DNA of 64,000 nucleotides. Source: CAWIUB01 sp963839995. Lineage in GTDB: Bacteria; Actinomycetota; Actinomycetes; Mycobacteriales; Jatrophihabitantaceae. Location: positions 124,001 through 188,000 of the forward strand of contig CAWIXH010000005.1 in NCBI GenBank assembly GCA_963839995.1. Direction: 5' to 3'. A program made the position numbers and the translations under genes. The notes beneath the pieces are model-generated. The model did no database searches and was not told where the DNA came from. It saw only the letters and a program-made list of their open reading frames with translations. Below, one piece after another: positions 49,709 to 58,057 of the stretch. Within the stretch, counting starts at the first letter, position 1. The number at the start of each line of letters is the position of its first letter.

Positions 49709-50692
49709 ATGCAGACTGCAGACCTGGTACTCGAAGGTGGCGGGGTTAAGGGCGCCGGACTAGCGGGGGCGGTCGGGGTGCTCGGCCGCAACTACACGTT
49801 CGGCCGGGTGGCCGGAACGTCCGCCGGCGCGATCGTCGCATCGTTCATCGCAGCCGGCCTGACCGACCGGCTGGAGCAGATCATGGTCGAGACCAACCTC
49901 GCCGACTTCCTCGACGAAGGCGGCGTGCTCGGGCATCTGGGCAAGGTCGGCGAGGGCATCGAAGTGCTGGTCCACGATGGGATCTATCAGGGCCAGAAGC
50001 TGCACGATTGGATCGCGCAGACGCTCGAGAACGGGCCGAACCCGGTGCGCACGTGGGCTGACCTACGGATCCCCGGGACGGATGCAGCGACGCCGATCGA
50101 ACAGCGCTATCGGCTCGTGGTCGTCGTCTCGGACATCTCTCGCGGCCGCATGCTGCGCCTGCCCTGGGATTACCCGACCCTGCTTGGCAAGGATCCCGAC
50201 ACCCAACTCGTTGCCGACGCCGTCCGGGCGAGTGCGTCGATCCCGTTCTTCTTCCGGCCGTGGCACCTGCCCGTCGAGTCGAAGATCGCCAACGGACACG
50301 ACCAGCTCGTGCTCACCGATGGGGGCATGTTGTCGAATTTCCCGGTCGAGCTCTTCGACGACGACAACAACCCGACGTTCGGGGTCAAGCTCTCGGCCCA
50401 CCTGACGTTGCAGCAGCAGGGCTGGAACGCGACGGACGACCCGCTGTCGCTGGGCAAGGCGCTGATCAGCACCATGACATCAGCACATGACCAGCTCTAC
50501 GTCGATCGGGAGTCGGTCTGCGCCCGCACCGTCTTTGTCGACACCACCGGCGTCAACTCGACGAACTTCCACTTGACCGCCGCCGACAAGCAGGGCCTCT
50601 TCGACAGGGGAGCGGCAGCCGCCACCAGCTTCCTCACGACCTGGGACTACGAGGCGTGGAAGCGAACCTATGCGGTGAGGGTCCCGGCATGA
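49709..50692 (+). CDS. Patatin-like phospholipase
   Basis: A 327-residue hydrolase: glycine-rich oxyanion loop LEGGGVKGAGLAGAV, nucleophile elbow GTSAGAIV (GxSxG) and the catalytic Asp in LTDGGMLSNFPVELF. The N-terminal 20 residues carry no signal peptide, so it is probably cytoplasmic or membrane-peripheral. ATG 49709 has GGGGGA four bases upstream; ATG 49697 is an alternative. Patatins cleave acyl chains from phospholipids; some act in defence or virulence, but nothing here indicates such a role. Confidence 0.88.
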   Translation: MQTADLVLEGGGVKGAGLAGAVGVLGRNYTFGRVAGTSAGAIVASFIAAGLTDRLEQIMVETNLADFLDEGGVLGHLGKVGEGIEVLVHDGIYQGQKLHDWIAQTLENGPNPVRTWADLRIPGTDAATPIEQRYRLVVVVSDISRGRMLRLPWDYPTLLGKDPDTQLVADAVRASASIPFFFRPWHLPVESKIANGHDQLVLTDGGMLSNFPVELFDDDNNPTFGVKLSAHLTLQQQGWNATDDPLSLGKALISTMTSAHDQLYVDRESVCARTVFVDTTGVNSTNFHLTAADKQGLFDRGAAAATSFLTTWDYEAWKRTYAVRVPA

Positions 50693-50865
50693 AGCAATCA
50701 GCCTTCGCGTTCGGGCATCTCAGGCGTGATCTGCATGACCGAGAAGATCTCGCGCCTCCGGTCGGCAAGAAGCGCGAACCGGCCACGGCGAGAATCCCGC
50801 GGCCAGTCAAGACGTGGTTCAGAGCCACCGCGGCTGAGTCGTCGGTCGAAGCAGCGGCGAGGTAG
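50689..50865 (+). CDS. Possible small basic protein coupled to the patatin gene
   Basis: A 58-residue reading frame whose ATG overlaps the patatin stop (ATGA), with GAGG about eight bases upstream. The product is basic (FGHLRRDLHDREDLAPPVGK, PRPVKTWFRATAAES) with no recognised family. Only coupling supports it. Confidence 0.3.
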   Translation: MKQSAFAFGHLRRDLHDREDLAPPVGKKREPATARIPRPVKTWFRATAAESSVEAAAR

Positions 50866-50957
50866 CCCCACCGTAGCTCGGCGCCGCCGGGAACACCGGG
50901 CGGCCACGGCGACGTTTGGACCACCATGACATCCGGGCGTCGGCACGCCTAGCAGCC

Positions 50958-52382
50958 GTGTCTACCGCGGAGACTGCTGAGGTCACGGCGTCGCTGCGCC
51001 TCCGGTCGGGCGCCGGGCGGGGCGCACTGATCGCGACGATCATCGGCAGCGGCATGGTATTCCTCGACGGCACGATCGTGAACGTCGCGACCGAACGGAT
51101 AGGGAACGAGTTCCACGCGGACTTCGACGCCCTGCAGTGGGTGCTCAACGGCTATACGCTGCCGCTTGCCAGCCTGATCCTGCTGGGCGGCTCGCTCGGC
51201 GACCAGCTGGGCCGGCGGCGGATCTACCTCATCGGGGTCACCTGGTTCGCCGCCGCGTCGCTCCTGTGCGCGGTGGCGCCGAGCGTCCAGTTGCTCATCG
51301 CCGCACGCGCCTTGCAAGGGGTCGGCGGCGCGCTACTCACCCCGGGCAGCCTGGCGATCATCTCGGCCAGCTTTGCGCCCGAGGACCGCGGCGCCGCCGT
51401 CGGGACCTGGTCGGGATTCAGCGGCGTCAGTACAGCGATCGGCCCGATCCTCGGTGGCTGGCTCGTCCAGGACGTCTCATGGCGGTGGGCCTTCGCGCTG
51501 AACCTGCCGTTGGCCGTGGCCGTAATGGTGCTCGGCCTGCGCTACCTGCCCGAGACGCGCGCTTCGAAACCGAAGCGGCTGGACGTGCCGGGCACGCTTC
51601 TCGTCGCTGCTGGGCTCGGCGCGCTGACCTACGGAACCACAAGAGCGGGTTCGGCTGGCTGGACCGCAACGGCGGCGCTCACCACCGTGGCGGGCGCGGT
51701 GCTACTGGTCGCGTTTGTCCTGGTCGAGCGGTCGAGCACCCATCCGCTGGTGCCGCTCTCGCTCTTCGCCAATCGGACGTTCAGCGGCACCAACGTCATG
51801 ACGTTCTTGACATACGGCGCTTTGAGCGCAGTGCTCTTCGTCTTCGTGCTGCACCTGCAGGTAGCCGCGGGCTATGGGGCGTTCGCGGCAGGGCTCACGA
51901 CGTTACCGATTACCCTCGCATTGCTACTGCTCTCTGGACGGTCGGGCGCGCTGGCCGCACGCATCGGCCCGCGCCTGCAACTGATCGCAGGTCCGCTCCT
52001 GGCCGCCGCCGGCCTGCTGCTGACCCTGCGTGTGGACGCCCACCATCACGACTACCTGGTCGACGTATTGCCCGGTGTGGTCGTCTTCGCGATCGGCCTG
52101 GCCACGCTGGTGGCGCCGCTCACGGCGACGGTCATGGCCGCGGTGCCGGCCGCACAGGTAGGCATCGGCTCGGGGGTGAACAACGCGGTGGCGCGAGCCG
52201 CAGGGTTACTGACCATCGCCGTACTGCCCGCGTTGGCTGGGCTGCACGGCGAGGCGTACCGATCCGTCCCGGTGATGGTGCACGGCTTCCGACTCGTCAC
52301 TGTGTATTGCGTCGTACTGCTCGTCCTGGCGGCCCTCGTGGTGACCGTGAGCGTGCGCAATCCAGCGCACCAGGCAGGATGA
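50958..52382 (+). CDS. MFS drug efflux transporter, DHA2 (EmrB/QacA) family
   Basis: A 474-residue, 14-helix proton antiporter. Family motifs are VFLDGTIVNVA (D1), LGGSLGDQLGRRR (motif A), LIAARALQGVGGALL (motif B) and WSGFSGVSTAIGPILGG (motif C). It exports hydrophobic compounds using proton motive force. GTG 50958 is preferred as the N-terminus is otherwise extended by an unconserved stretch; TTG 50916 is possible. No regulator is adjacent. Confidence 0.88.
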   Translation: MSTAETAEVTASLRLRSGAGRGALIATIIGSGMVFLDGTIVNVATERIGNEFHADFDALQWVLNGYTLPLASLILLGGSLGDQLGRRRIYLIGVTWFAAASLLCAVAPSVQLLIAARALQGVGGALLTPGSLAIISASFAPEDRGAAVGTWSGFSGVSTAIGPILGGWLVQDVSWRWAFALNLPLAVAVMVLGLRYLPETRASKPKRLDVPGTLLVAAGLGALTYGTTRAGSAGWTATAALTTVAGAVLLVAFVLVERSSTHPLVPLSLFANRTFSGTNVMTFLTYGALSAVLFVFVLHLQVAAGYGAFAAGLTTLPITLALLLLSGRSGALAARIGPRLQLIAGPLLAAAGLLLTLRVDAHHHDYLVDVLPGVVVFAIGLATLVAPLTATVMAAVPAAQVGIGSGVNNAVARAAGLLTIAVLPALAGLHGEAYRSVPVMVHGFRLVTVYCVVLLVLAALVVTVSVRNPAHQAG

Positions 52383-52386
52383 GGGC

Positions 52387-52629
52387 ATGGACGACAAGAA
52401 CATCCTGGACCAGATCCACGCACTCGTCGCCGAGGAGAAGCAGCTGCGCGCAACGCACTCCGGCCGCGGACTCAACGGCGACGACCGCACGCGCTTGGAC
52501 GCCCTGGAGCGCCAGCTCGACCAATGCTGGGACCTGCTACGGCAGCGTCGGGCCCACGAGGAGTTCGGCGAGGACCCGGATACGGCACGAGCCCGGTCCA
52601 CGAGTGAGGTCGAGGGCTACCTGCAGTAG
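52387..52629 (+). CDS. DUF2630 family protein
   Basis: An 80-residue acidic helical protein: ILDQIHALVAEEKQLRA, LDALERQLDQCWDLLRQRRA and RSTSEVEGYLQ are the complete DUF2630 pattern. Function unknown. It starts four bases after the efflux gene. Confidence 0.88.
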   Translation: MDDKNILDQIHALVAEEKQLRATHSGRGLNGDDRTRLDALERQLDQCWDLLRQRRAHEEFGEDPDTARARSTSEVEGYLQ

Positions 52630-52637
52630 AGCAAATC

Positions 52638-52900
52638 GATCGCGCCGGAAGGAGCGATCAGATCACCGCTCGCCGGCGCGGCTGCGGTCCGCCTGCGGTC
52701 ACTAGGTGGCCGCCCAAGTGCACACGCTCAGATCGCGCCGGAAGGAGCGATCAGATCACCGCTCGCCGGCGCGGCTGCGGTCCGCCTGCGGTCACTAGGT
52801 GGCCGCCCAAGTGCACACGCTCAGATCGCGCCGGAAGGAGCGATCGACTCCCGACCCGCCGGCGCGGCTGCGGGACGCTTCCGGTCACCAGGTGGCTTCC
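52638..52900. repeat. 93-bp tandem repeat (two identical copies plus a diverged third)
   Basis: Units at 52638-52730 and 52731-52823 are identical over 93 bases; a third from 52824 is about 75 bases long and diverged. Each begins with GATCGCGCCGGAAGGAGCGATC, whose ends GATCGC/GCGATC pair into a hairpin. The array fills the space between two converging genes, so each copy could act as a bidirectional terminator. Confidence 0.85.
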
Positions 52901-52903
52901 GTC

Positions 52904-53800
52904 TCAGCTGGTGACGTCCTTGTTGCTGAAGCGGGCCCAAGCGAGCAGCAGGCAGGCGGCGATGTATGCGAGCGAGACGAGCGCGCCCTGCTGCACGCGG
53001 TCGAACTGGATCGGGTCGCGGAGCAGATCGGAAAACCGCAGCCAGTAGTGGCTGGGCAGCCAGCCGTGGATCACGTCCAGCTGCGGGACGGCGTCGAGCA
53101 CCTGGCTGGTGATCGTCAGCGCCAACGTGGTCGCCATCGCCGCGATGGGCACCTCGGTGAGCGTCGACACGAATATGCCGATCGCGGCCACCGCGGCCAC
53201 CATGAGCGTGACGTAGCAAACGACGAGGAACAGCCGGTACAGCCCATCACCGAACGACGCGGTGGTGCCCGACAAGGTGATGATGTCGCCACCGCCGAAG
53301 AGGATCAGCCCGATGATCGTCCCACTGAGCGCCACGACGAGCGTGCAGGCGAGCGACCAGACCACCAGCGCGACGTACTTGACGGCCAGCAGCCTGGTGC
53401 GGCCGACCGGCACGGTCAACAGGTAGCGCAACGTGCCGGTGTTGGCCTCGCCCGCGATCGTCTCGCCGGACACCACCGACACGGCCATCGGCAAGAACAG
53501 CGGCAGCACGACAAGCATGGTCGCCAGCGCCACGAACACACCGTTGTCGGTGATGTTGTTGAACAGCGCCCCGCCGTCGCCGGCCCCGTCGCCCCGGCCG
53601 GTGTGAGACGTCAGCTTGACCGCGATCGCTATCACCACCGGGATCAGCCCGAGCACCGTCAGGATCGCGATGTTGCGCCGCCGTCGGAAGATCATGGCGA
53701 GCTCCGAGCGCAAGAACCGTCCCGATAGTTGGCCCCGCAGCAGGGATTCCCTCGGCGTGTCACCCTGCTGGGGGGCCAAGACCGGCTCAGCCAGAGACAT
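52904..53800 (-). CDS. ABC-2 type transporter permease
   Basis: A 298-residue protein with six or so helices. The N-terminal RSELAMIFRRRRNIAILTVL and the loop VSGETIAGEANTGTLRYLLTVPVGR are characteristic of ABC-2 permeases. The ATG at 53800 overlaps the ATPase stop by 14 bases. It is the last gene of a leftward three-gene operon that begins with a LolA-like protein. Substrate unknown; export of a lipid or peptide is plausible. Confidence 0.88.
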   Translation of the reverse strand: MSLAEPVLAPQQGDTPRESLLRGQLSGRFLRSELAMIFRRRRNIAILTVLGLIPVVIAIAVKLTSHTGRGDGAGDGGALFNNITDNGVFVALATMLVVLPLFLPMAVSVVSGETIAGEANTGTLRYLLTVPVGRTRLLAVKYVALVVWSLACTLVVALSGTIIGLILFGGGDIITLSGTTASFGDGLYRLFLVVCYVTLMVAAVAAIGIFVSTLTEVPIAAMATTLALTITSQVLDAVPQLDVIHGWLPSHYWLRFSDLLRDPIQFDRVQQGALVSLAYIAACLLLAWARFSNKDVTS

Positions 53801-54770
53801 CGAAGCCCTCCCCGGTGAGCTGGACGAAGACGTCCTCGAGGCGGGGCCGTTCGACCACGAACCCGCGTACGCCGACGCCAGCGGCAACCAGGGCGGCAAC
53901 CACCCGCTCCGGCTGGGCGTCGCCGAGCACCGCGGAGGCACCGCCATCGAGACTGCTGGCCTCGGCGAGGCCCAGTCCGCGCAGCACCTCGGCGGCGTCG
54001 TGCGGTGACGCGGTGCCGACCTGCACCCGCACCCGCTGCTGCGCGCCGAGTTCGGCCAGCGAGCCTTGCCAGACCATCCGCCCGGTGCTCATCACCCCAA
54101 CGTGCGTGCACACCTGCTCGACCTCGCTCAGCAGGTGGGACGACACCAGCACGGTGACGCCCTCGGCGCCCAGCGTGGCGATCAGGTGGCGCACCTCCCG
54201 GGTGCCCTGCGGGTCGAGGCCGTTCGTCGGCTCGTCAAGGACCAGCAACGACCGCGGCTGCAGCAGGGCGGCGGCGATGCCCAGCCGCTGGCGCATGCCG
54301 AGCGAATAGTTGCGGTACCGCTTGCCGGCCGCTGCGGTCAGGCCCACCCGGTCCAGCGCCTCGGCGATCCGAGACCTGGACGTGCGCGGGTTCGCCGTTC
54401 GATCGGCGGCTTCGAGCCGCGCGAGGTTCGCCCGTCCGGACAGGTACGGGTGGAACGCCGGACCCTCGACCAGGGACCCGACGTGCGGCAGCACGGAGGT
54501 GGCGCCGTCAGGAAATGCCTTACCCAGCAGGGAATGCGTGCCAGCCGTCGGGAACACCAGCCCGAGCAGCAGGCGGATCGTCGTCGTCTTGCCCGACCCG
54601 TTCGGCCCCAGGAAGCCGTAGACCGAACCGGTCGGGACGCGCAGGTCCAGCGAGTCAACCGCCAGCTGTCCGCCGCGGAATCGTTTGGTCAGCCCGGTCG
54701 ACTCGACGGCCAGCCCGGACGCGGTGACAAGATCGGACGCCGCCTGCGGGCTGGCCTCTACCAGAGTCAC
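53787..54770 (-). CDS. ABC transporter ATP-binding protein (drug/lipid export type)
   Basis: A 327-residue ATPase: Walker A GPNGSGKTT, Q-loop region VGSLVEGPAFHPYLS, signature YSLGMRQRLGIAAALL, Walker B LLVLDEPTNGLDP and switch His in VSSHLLSEVEQ. The C-terminal 80 residues are the extra domain of export-type ATPases (RPRLEDVFVQLTGE). It overlaps the LolA-like gene by four bases. Confidence 0.92.
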   Translation of the reverse strand: MTLVEASPQAASDLVTASGLAVESTGLTKRFRGGQLAVDSLDLRVPTGSVYGFLGPNGSGKTTTIRLLLGLVFPTAGTHSLLGKAFPDGATSVLPHVGSLVEGPAFHPYLSGRANLARLEAADRTANPRTSRSRIAEALDRVGLTAAAGKRYRNYSLGMRQRLGIAAALLQPRSLLVLDEPTNGLDPQGTREVRHLIATLGAEGVTVLVSSHLLSEVEQVCTHVGVMSTGRMVWQGSLAELGAQQRVRVQVGTASPHDAAEVLRGLGLAEASSLDGGASAVLGDAQPERVVAALVAAGVGVRGFVVERPRLEDVFVQLTGEGFDVSG

Positions 54771-55855
54771 TTCCTGGCCGCGGCGTAGAGCACCTGCGGG
54801 TCGACGGTACCGGCGAACAGGCGCCCGTCGTCGGTGAGCAACCCGGTGACCAGCTTGGAGTTGAACAAGTAGCCGCTGCCCCAGGTTCCGCTGACCCTGG
54901 TCAGCCCGCCCAATGTCTGCTGTGCCTGCTGTGCCGCCATCCCATCAGAGCCCAGCTTCGTCTCGACGACCGTCGTCCAGCCCTTGCCGATCGTCGTTGT
55001 GCCGGAATGCGACGTGGCGCTCGGCAGGATCTTGTCCCGGTGCGTCTTCTCGTTGGGGGCGGTGGACTGCTGGACATGTGCGCCGGACGGCGGGGTGAAC
55101 GAGAACTGCGAGTCGCTCGGCACGGTGAAGCTCAGCCGGGTGAACGAAACATCCAGCGCAGGTGAGGACGTGACGCCGCGGGCGAAGACCTGCACGCTCA
55201 CCGGGATCTTGTACTGCCCGTCGACCGCGATGTGGACCGAGCCGACCCGGGAGGTCGTGTCACGCGGGGTGAGCACCAGCTCGTACGCCGCGCGGTCGGC
55301 CACCCGGCGGTTCTCGTCCGTGGTGACGATCGTGCTGGGGTCGATCGCGGCAAGTGCCTGGTTGGCGAGCTGCTGCGGGGTCAGCGCGCCGGACGGGTGC
55401 TGGAAGAGGTTCTCGCCGCCGTTGGGCAACGTGCTGTGGATGGCCGTCTTGTCCGCGCTGGACCACTGCCAGACATCCGTCCCATTGTGGAACACGTCCG
55501 TCTCGCCGACCGCGTCGAGCAAGGCGATGCGCTGCTTGGTCGGCCCGGCGTACCACACCCGGGCGGTGTGCGATCCGCTCAGCAAGTCCATCAGATTGTT
55601 GCCGGACACCGACCCGCCGATCTCGGGCAAGCTTGGCAGGCCCAGGTCAGCATTGGCCACGATCGTCCCGGACAGCCCATTGACCTTCGCGTTCTCGATG
55701 TCGGCAAGCAGCTGGGCGGCCGTCCGCGGCGGCAGGTTCGTCGACGCCTGGGCGGAGAACACCCCCGCCGCGGCCAGGCTCATGCCGCCGACGACGGCGA
55801 CCGGGACGATCCAGCGCAGCGCCGGATGCCGAAGGAAGGTTGCACGAACACCCAT
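54767..55855 (-). CDS. LolA-like secreted or membrane-anchored lipoprotein-carrier-fold protein
   Basis: A 362-residue protein with an N-terminal signal/anchor (LRWIVPVAVVGGMSLAAAG). The following domain has the LolA/RseB-type pattern: LSGTIVANADLGLPSLPEIG, VWYAGPTKQRIALLDAVGE, DVWQWSSADKTAIHSTL, DRAAYELVLTPRD. Actinobacterial members are annotated LolA-like or as sigma-factor regulators; they probably bind an acyl chain outside the membrane. Co-transcribed with an ABC-2 exporter, so it may receive or present the exported lipid. Confidence 0.75.
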   Translation of the reverse strand: MGVRATFLRHPALRWIVPVAVVGGMSLAAAGVFSAQASTNLPPRTAAQLLADIENAKVNGLSGTIVANADLGLPSLPEIGGSVSGNNLMDLLSGSHTARVWYAGPTKQRIALLDAVGETDVFHNGTDVWQWSSADKTAIHSTLPNGGENLFQHPSGALTPQQLANQALAAIDPSTIVTTDENRRVADRAAYELVLTPRDTTSRVGSVHIAVDGQYKIPVSVQVFARGVTSSPALDVSFTRLSFTVPSDSQFSFTPPSGAHVQQSTAPNEKTHRDKILPSATSHSGTTTIGKGWTTVVETKLGSDGMAAQQAQQTLGGLTRVSGTWGSGYLFNSKLVTGLLTDDGRLFAGTVDPQVLYAAARK

Positions 55856-55919
55856 AGTGAAGAGGATGAACGGCAGGCACTGTGACCGGGCTGAGCAGTG
55901 CTGAGGCCGATTTCAGCAT

Positions 55920-55941
55920 CTGGTGGCACTCTTGCCACCAG
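55920..55941. promoter_or_regulatory. Perfect 9-bp inverted repeat in a divergent promoter
   Basis: CTGGTGGCA and TGCCACCAG are separated by CTCT, between the LolA-like operon and the response-regulator gene. It could be an operator for a dimeric regulator such as the neighbouring OmpR-type protein, or a hairpin in the leader. Confidence 0.5.
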
Positions 55942-55966
55942 AATGATCGGGAGAGTTGGAGGTGCC

Positions 55967-56656
55967 GTGCGGCTGCTCATCGTCGAGGACGAGCTGCGGC
56001 TCGCGACCGCGCTGCAGCGCGGGCTGTCGGCCGAGGGCTTCACCGTCGACGTCGCCAACACCGGCCCGGACGGGCTTCATGCGGCCAGGGAGACCGCCTA
56101 CGACGCGGTGATCCTCGACATCATGCTGCCCGGCTTGTCCGGCTATCGGATCATCGAGCAGCTGCGGGCGGCCGAGAACTGGGTGCCGATCCTGATGCTC
56201 ACGGCTAAAGACGGTGAATACGACGAGGCGGACGCGCTCGACCTGGGGGCCGACGACTACCTGGTCAAGCCGTTCTCGTTCGTCGTGTTGCTGGCCCGGT
56301 TACGGGCACTGCTGCGCCGGGGCGTGACTCCGCGGCCCGCGGCGCTGTCCGTCGGCGATCTGGTACTGGACCCCGCAGCGCACACCGTGACCCGCGGCGC
56401 TGAGCCGGTCGACCTGACGCCGCGGGAGTTCGCCCTGCTGGAGTTCCTCATGCGCCGGGCCGGGCAGGCTGTGTCGAAAGCCGACATCCTGCACCACGTC
56501 TGGGACGCGCACTACGACGGCGACGCCAACGTCGTGGAGGTCTACGTCGGCTATCTGCGACGGAAGATCGACACACCGTTCGGCCGGCAGAGCGTACAGA
56601 CCATCCGGGGGGCCGGCTACCGGCTGATGCCCGATCTCACTGCTGACGCCGGCTGA
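55967..56656 (+). CDS. OmpR-family response regulator
   Basis: A 229-residue regulator. The receiver has LLIVEDELRLATALQRGL, phosphoacceptor Asp in AVILDIMLPGLSG, and Lys in GADDYLVKPFSF. The C-terminal winged helix includes LTPREFALLEFLMRRAGQAV and VEVYVGYLRRKID. GTG 55967 was chosen for GGAGG four bases upstream, and the family usually starts here. It is coupled to the kinase that follows by eight bases. Confidence 0.92.
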   Translation: MRLLIVEDELRLATALQRGLSAEGFTVDVANTGPDGLHAARETAYDAVILDIMLPGLSGYRIIEQLRAAENWVPILMLTAKDGEYDEADALDLGADDYLVKPFSFVVLLARLRALLRRGVTPRPAALSVGDLVLDPAAHTVTRGAEPVDLTPREFALLEFLMRRAGQAVSKADILHHVWDAHYDGDANVVEVYVGYLRRKIDTPFGRQSVQTIRGAGYRLMPDLTADAG

Positions 56657-56664
56657 GGCCAGCC

Positions 56665-58038
56665 GTGCGCTGGCTCTCGGCGCTGTGGCGTGAGCAGTCG
56701 CTGCGCGCTCGCATCACGATCGCAAGCACGACGCTGTTCGCGGTCGCGGTGCTGACCGGCGCCATCCTGCTCCTCACGCTGCAACGCACCTCACTGGTTC
56801 GCGCCCTGGACTCGGCAGCGTCCAAGGCCGGCACCGACATCGCCACGGTGTGGGTTTCCGGCCAGCGGCCGGCCACCGTGTTGGCCGGAGCAGGCGACCA
56901 GGCCCAGGTCGTCAACACGCAGAACGAGGTCCTCGCCGCGTCCCCGAACGCCGACCGAACCATCTCGCTACTGAGCGCCGACCAGCTGACGCGCGCGCGG
57001 GCCGGTCACAAGATCACCGTCCAGGGTGATCCGACGATCACCAACGACCAGTTGCGCATTGTCGGGGTGAAGGCCGGCGACGACACCGTGCTGGTCGCGT
57101 CCGGCCTCGGTGGCGTCGAGAACAGCAACCGCATCCTGCGCACGGCGGCACTGATCGGCTGCCCGATCGCGGCACTGATCATGGGCCTGGCCACCTATTT
57201 CATTGTTGGCCGGACATTGCGTCCAGTCGCCGGGCTGCGCCGCGGCGCCGAGGCCATCACTGCAGCGGGGCTCGCCGACCAGCGGCTCCCGGTGCCGGAT
57301 GCGCAGGACGAGGTGCATCGGCTGGCCACCACGCTCAACGCGATGCTCGACCGGATCGACAGCTCGACCAAACGGCAGCGGACGTTCGTCGGCGACGCGG
57401 CGCACGAGCTGCGCTCGCCGCTGGCCGCAGTGCGTCTCCAGCTCGAGGTGGCCCAGCGGGTCGGACCGGATCCCGACTGGCAGGCCGTCGTCGACGACGT
57501 CCTGCTCGACGTTGATCGGCTGGACCGGATGGTCGACGACCTGCTGGCCCTCGCCCGCTCCGATGAGGCGGGCGGCCGGTTGCGCCACCGCGAACCTGTC
57601 CGCCTGGACGCGGTCCTCGCGGACGTTGTGACGAGCTATTCCGACGCCCGCGTGCCGGTAACCGTGTCGTCGACGCCGGTCACGGTCGATGGCGATCCGG
57701 ACGCGCTGCGTCGGGTGGCCGTGAACCTGATCGACAATGCCGTGCGCTACGCGGCTTCCTCGGTGCAGGTCTCACTGGTTGCCGCGGCGAATACCGGTTG
57801 GCCGCCCGCCGCCGAGCTGATCGTCAGCGACGACGGACCGGGCATCCAGCCTGCCGAACGGGAGCGGGTGTTCCATCGGTTCTACCGGCTGAACGTCTCG
57901 CGCTCCCGCGAGTCCGGTGGCACCGGGCTCGGCCTGCCGATAGTGCGTGACCTGGTGCGGGCGCACGGCGGCACGATCCGGCTAGCCGGCAACGAGCCAC
58001 ACGGCCTACGCGCCATCGTCATCCTGCCCGTCGGTTGA
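56665..58038 (+). CDS. Sensor histidine kinase (HAMP, HisKA)
   Basis: A 457-residue kinase. A first membrane helix (residues 15-37) and a second (about 155-177) flank an external sensor domain; a HAMP segment follows (VGRTLRPVAGLRRGAEAITA). The H-box is FVGDAAHELRSPLAAVRLQL, then NLIDNAVRYAAS (N-box), SDDGPGIQPAERERVFHRFY and GTGLGLPIVRDL. It activates the preceding response regulator. The external signal is unknown, but the divergent lipid-type export genes are likely targets. Confidence 0.92.
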   Translation: MRWLSALWREQSLRARITIASTTLFAVAVLTGAILLLTLQRTSLVRALDSAASKAGTDIATVWVSGQRPATVLAGAGDQAQVVNTQNEVLAASPNADRTISLLSADQLTRARAGHKITVQGDPTITNDQLRIVGVKAGDDTVLVASGLGGVENSNRILRTAALIGCPIAALIMGLATYFIVGRTLRPVAGLRRGAEAITAAGLADQRLPVPDAQDEVHRLATTLNAMLDRIDSSTKRQRTFVGDAAHELRSPLAAVRLQLEVAQRVGPDPDWQAVVDDVLLDVDRLDRMVDDLLALARSDEAGGRLRHREPVRLDAVLADVVTSYSDARVPVTVSSTPVTVDGDPDALRRVAVNLIDNAVRYAASSVQVSLVAAANTGWPPAAELIVSDDGPGIQPAERERVFHRFYRLNVSRSRESGGTGLGLPIVRDLVRAHGGTIRLAGNEPHGLRAIVILPVG

Positions 58039-58057
58039 TGCCTGCCGTGGATGGCGG

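Noticed and set aside
52638..52900. CRISPR array
   Set aside because: The units are contiguous 93-base tandem copies with no unique spacers, and no cas genes are near.
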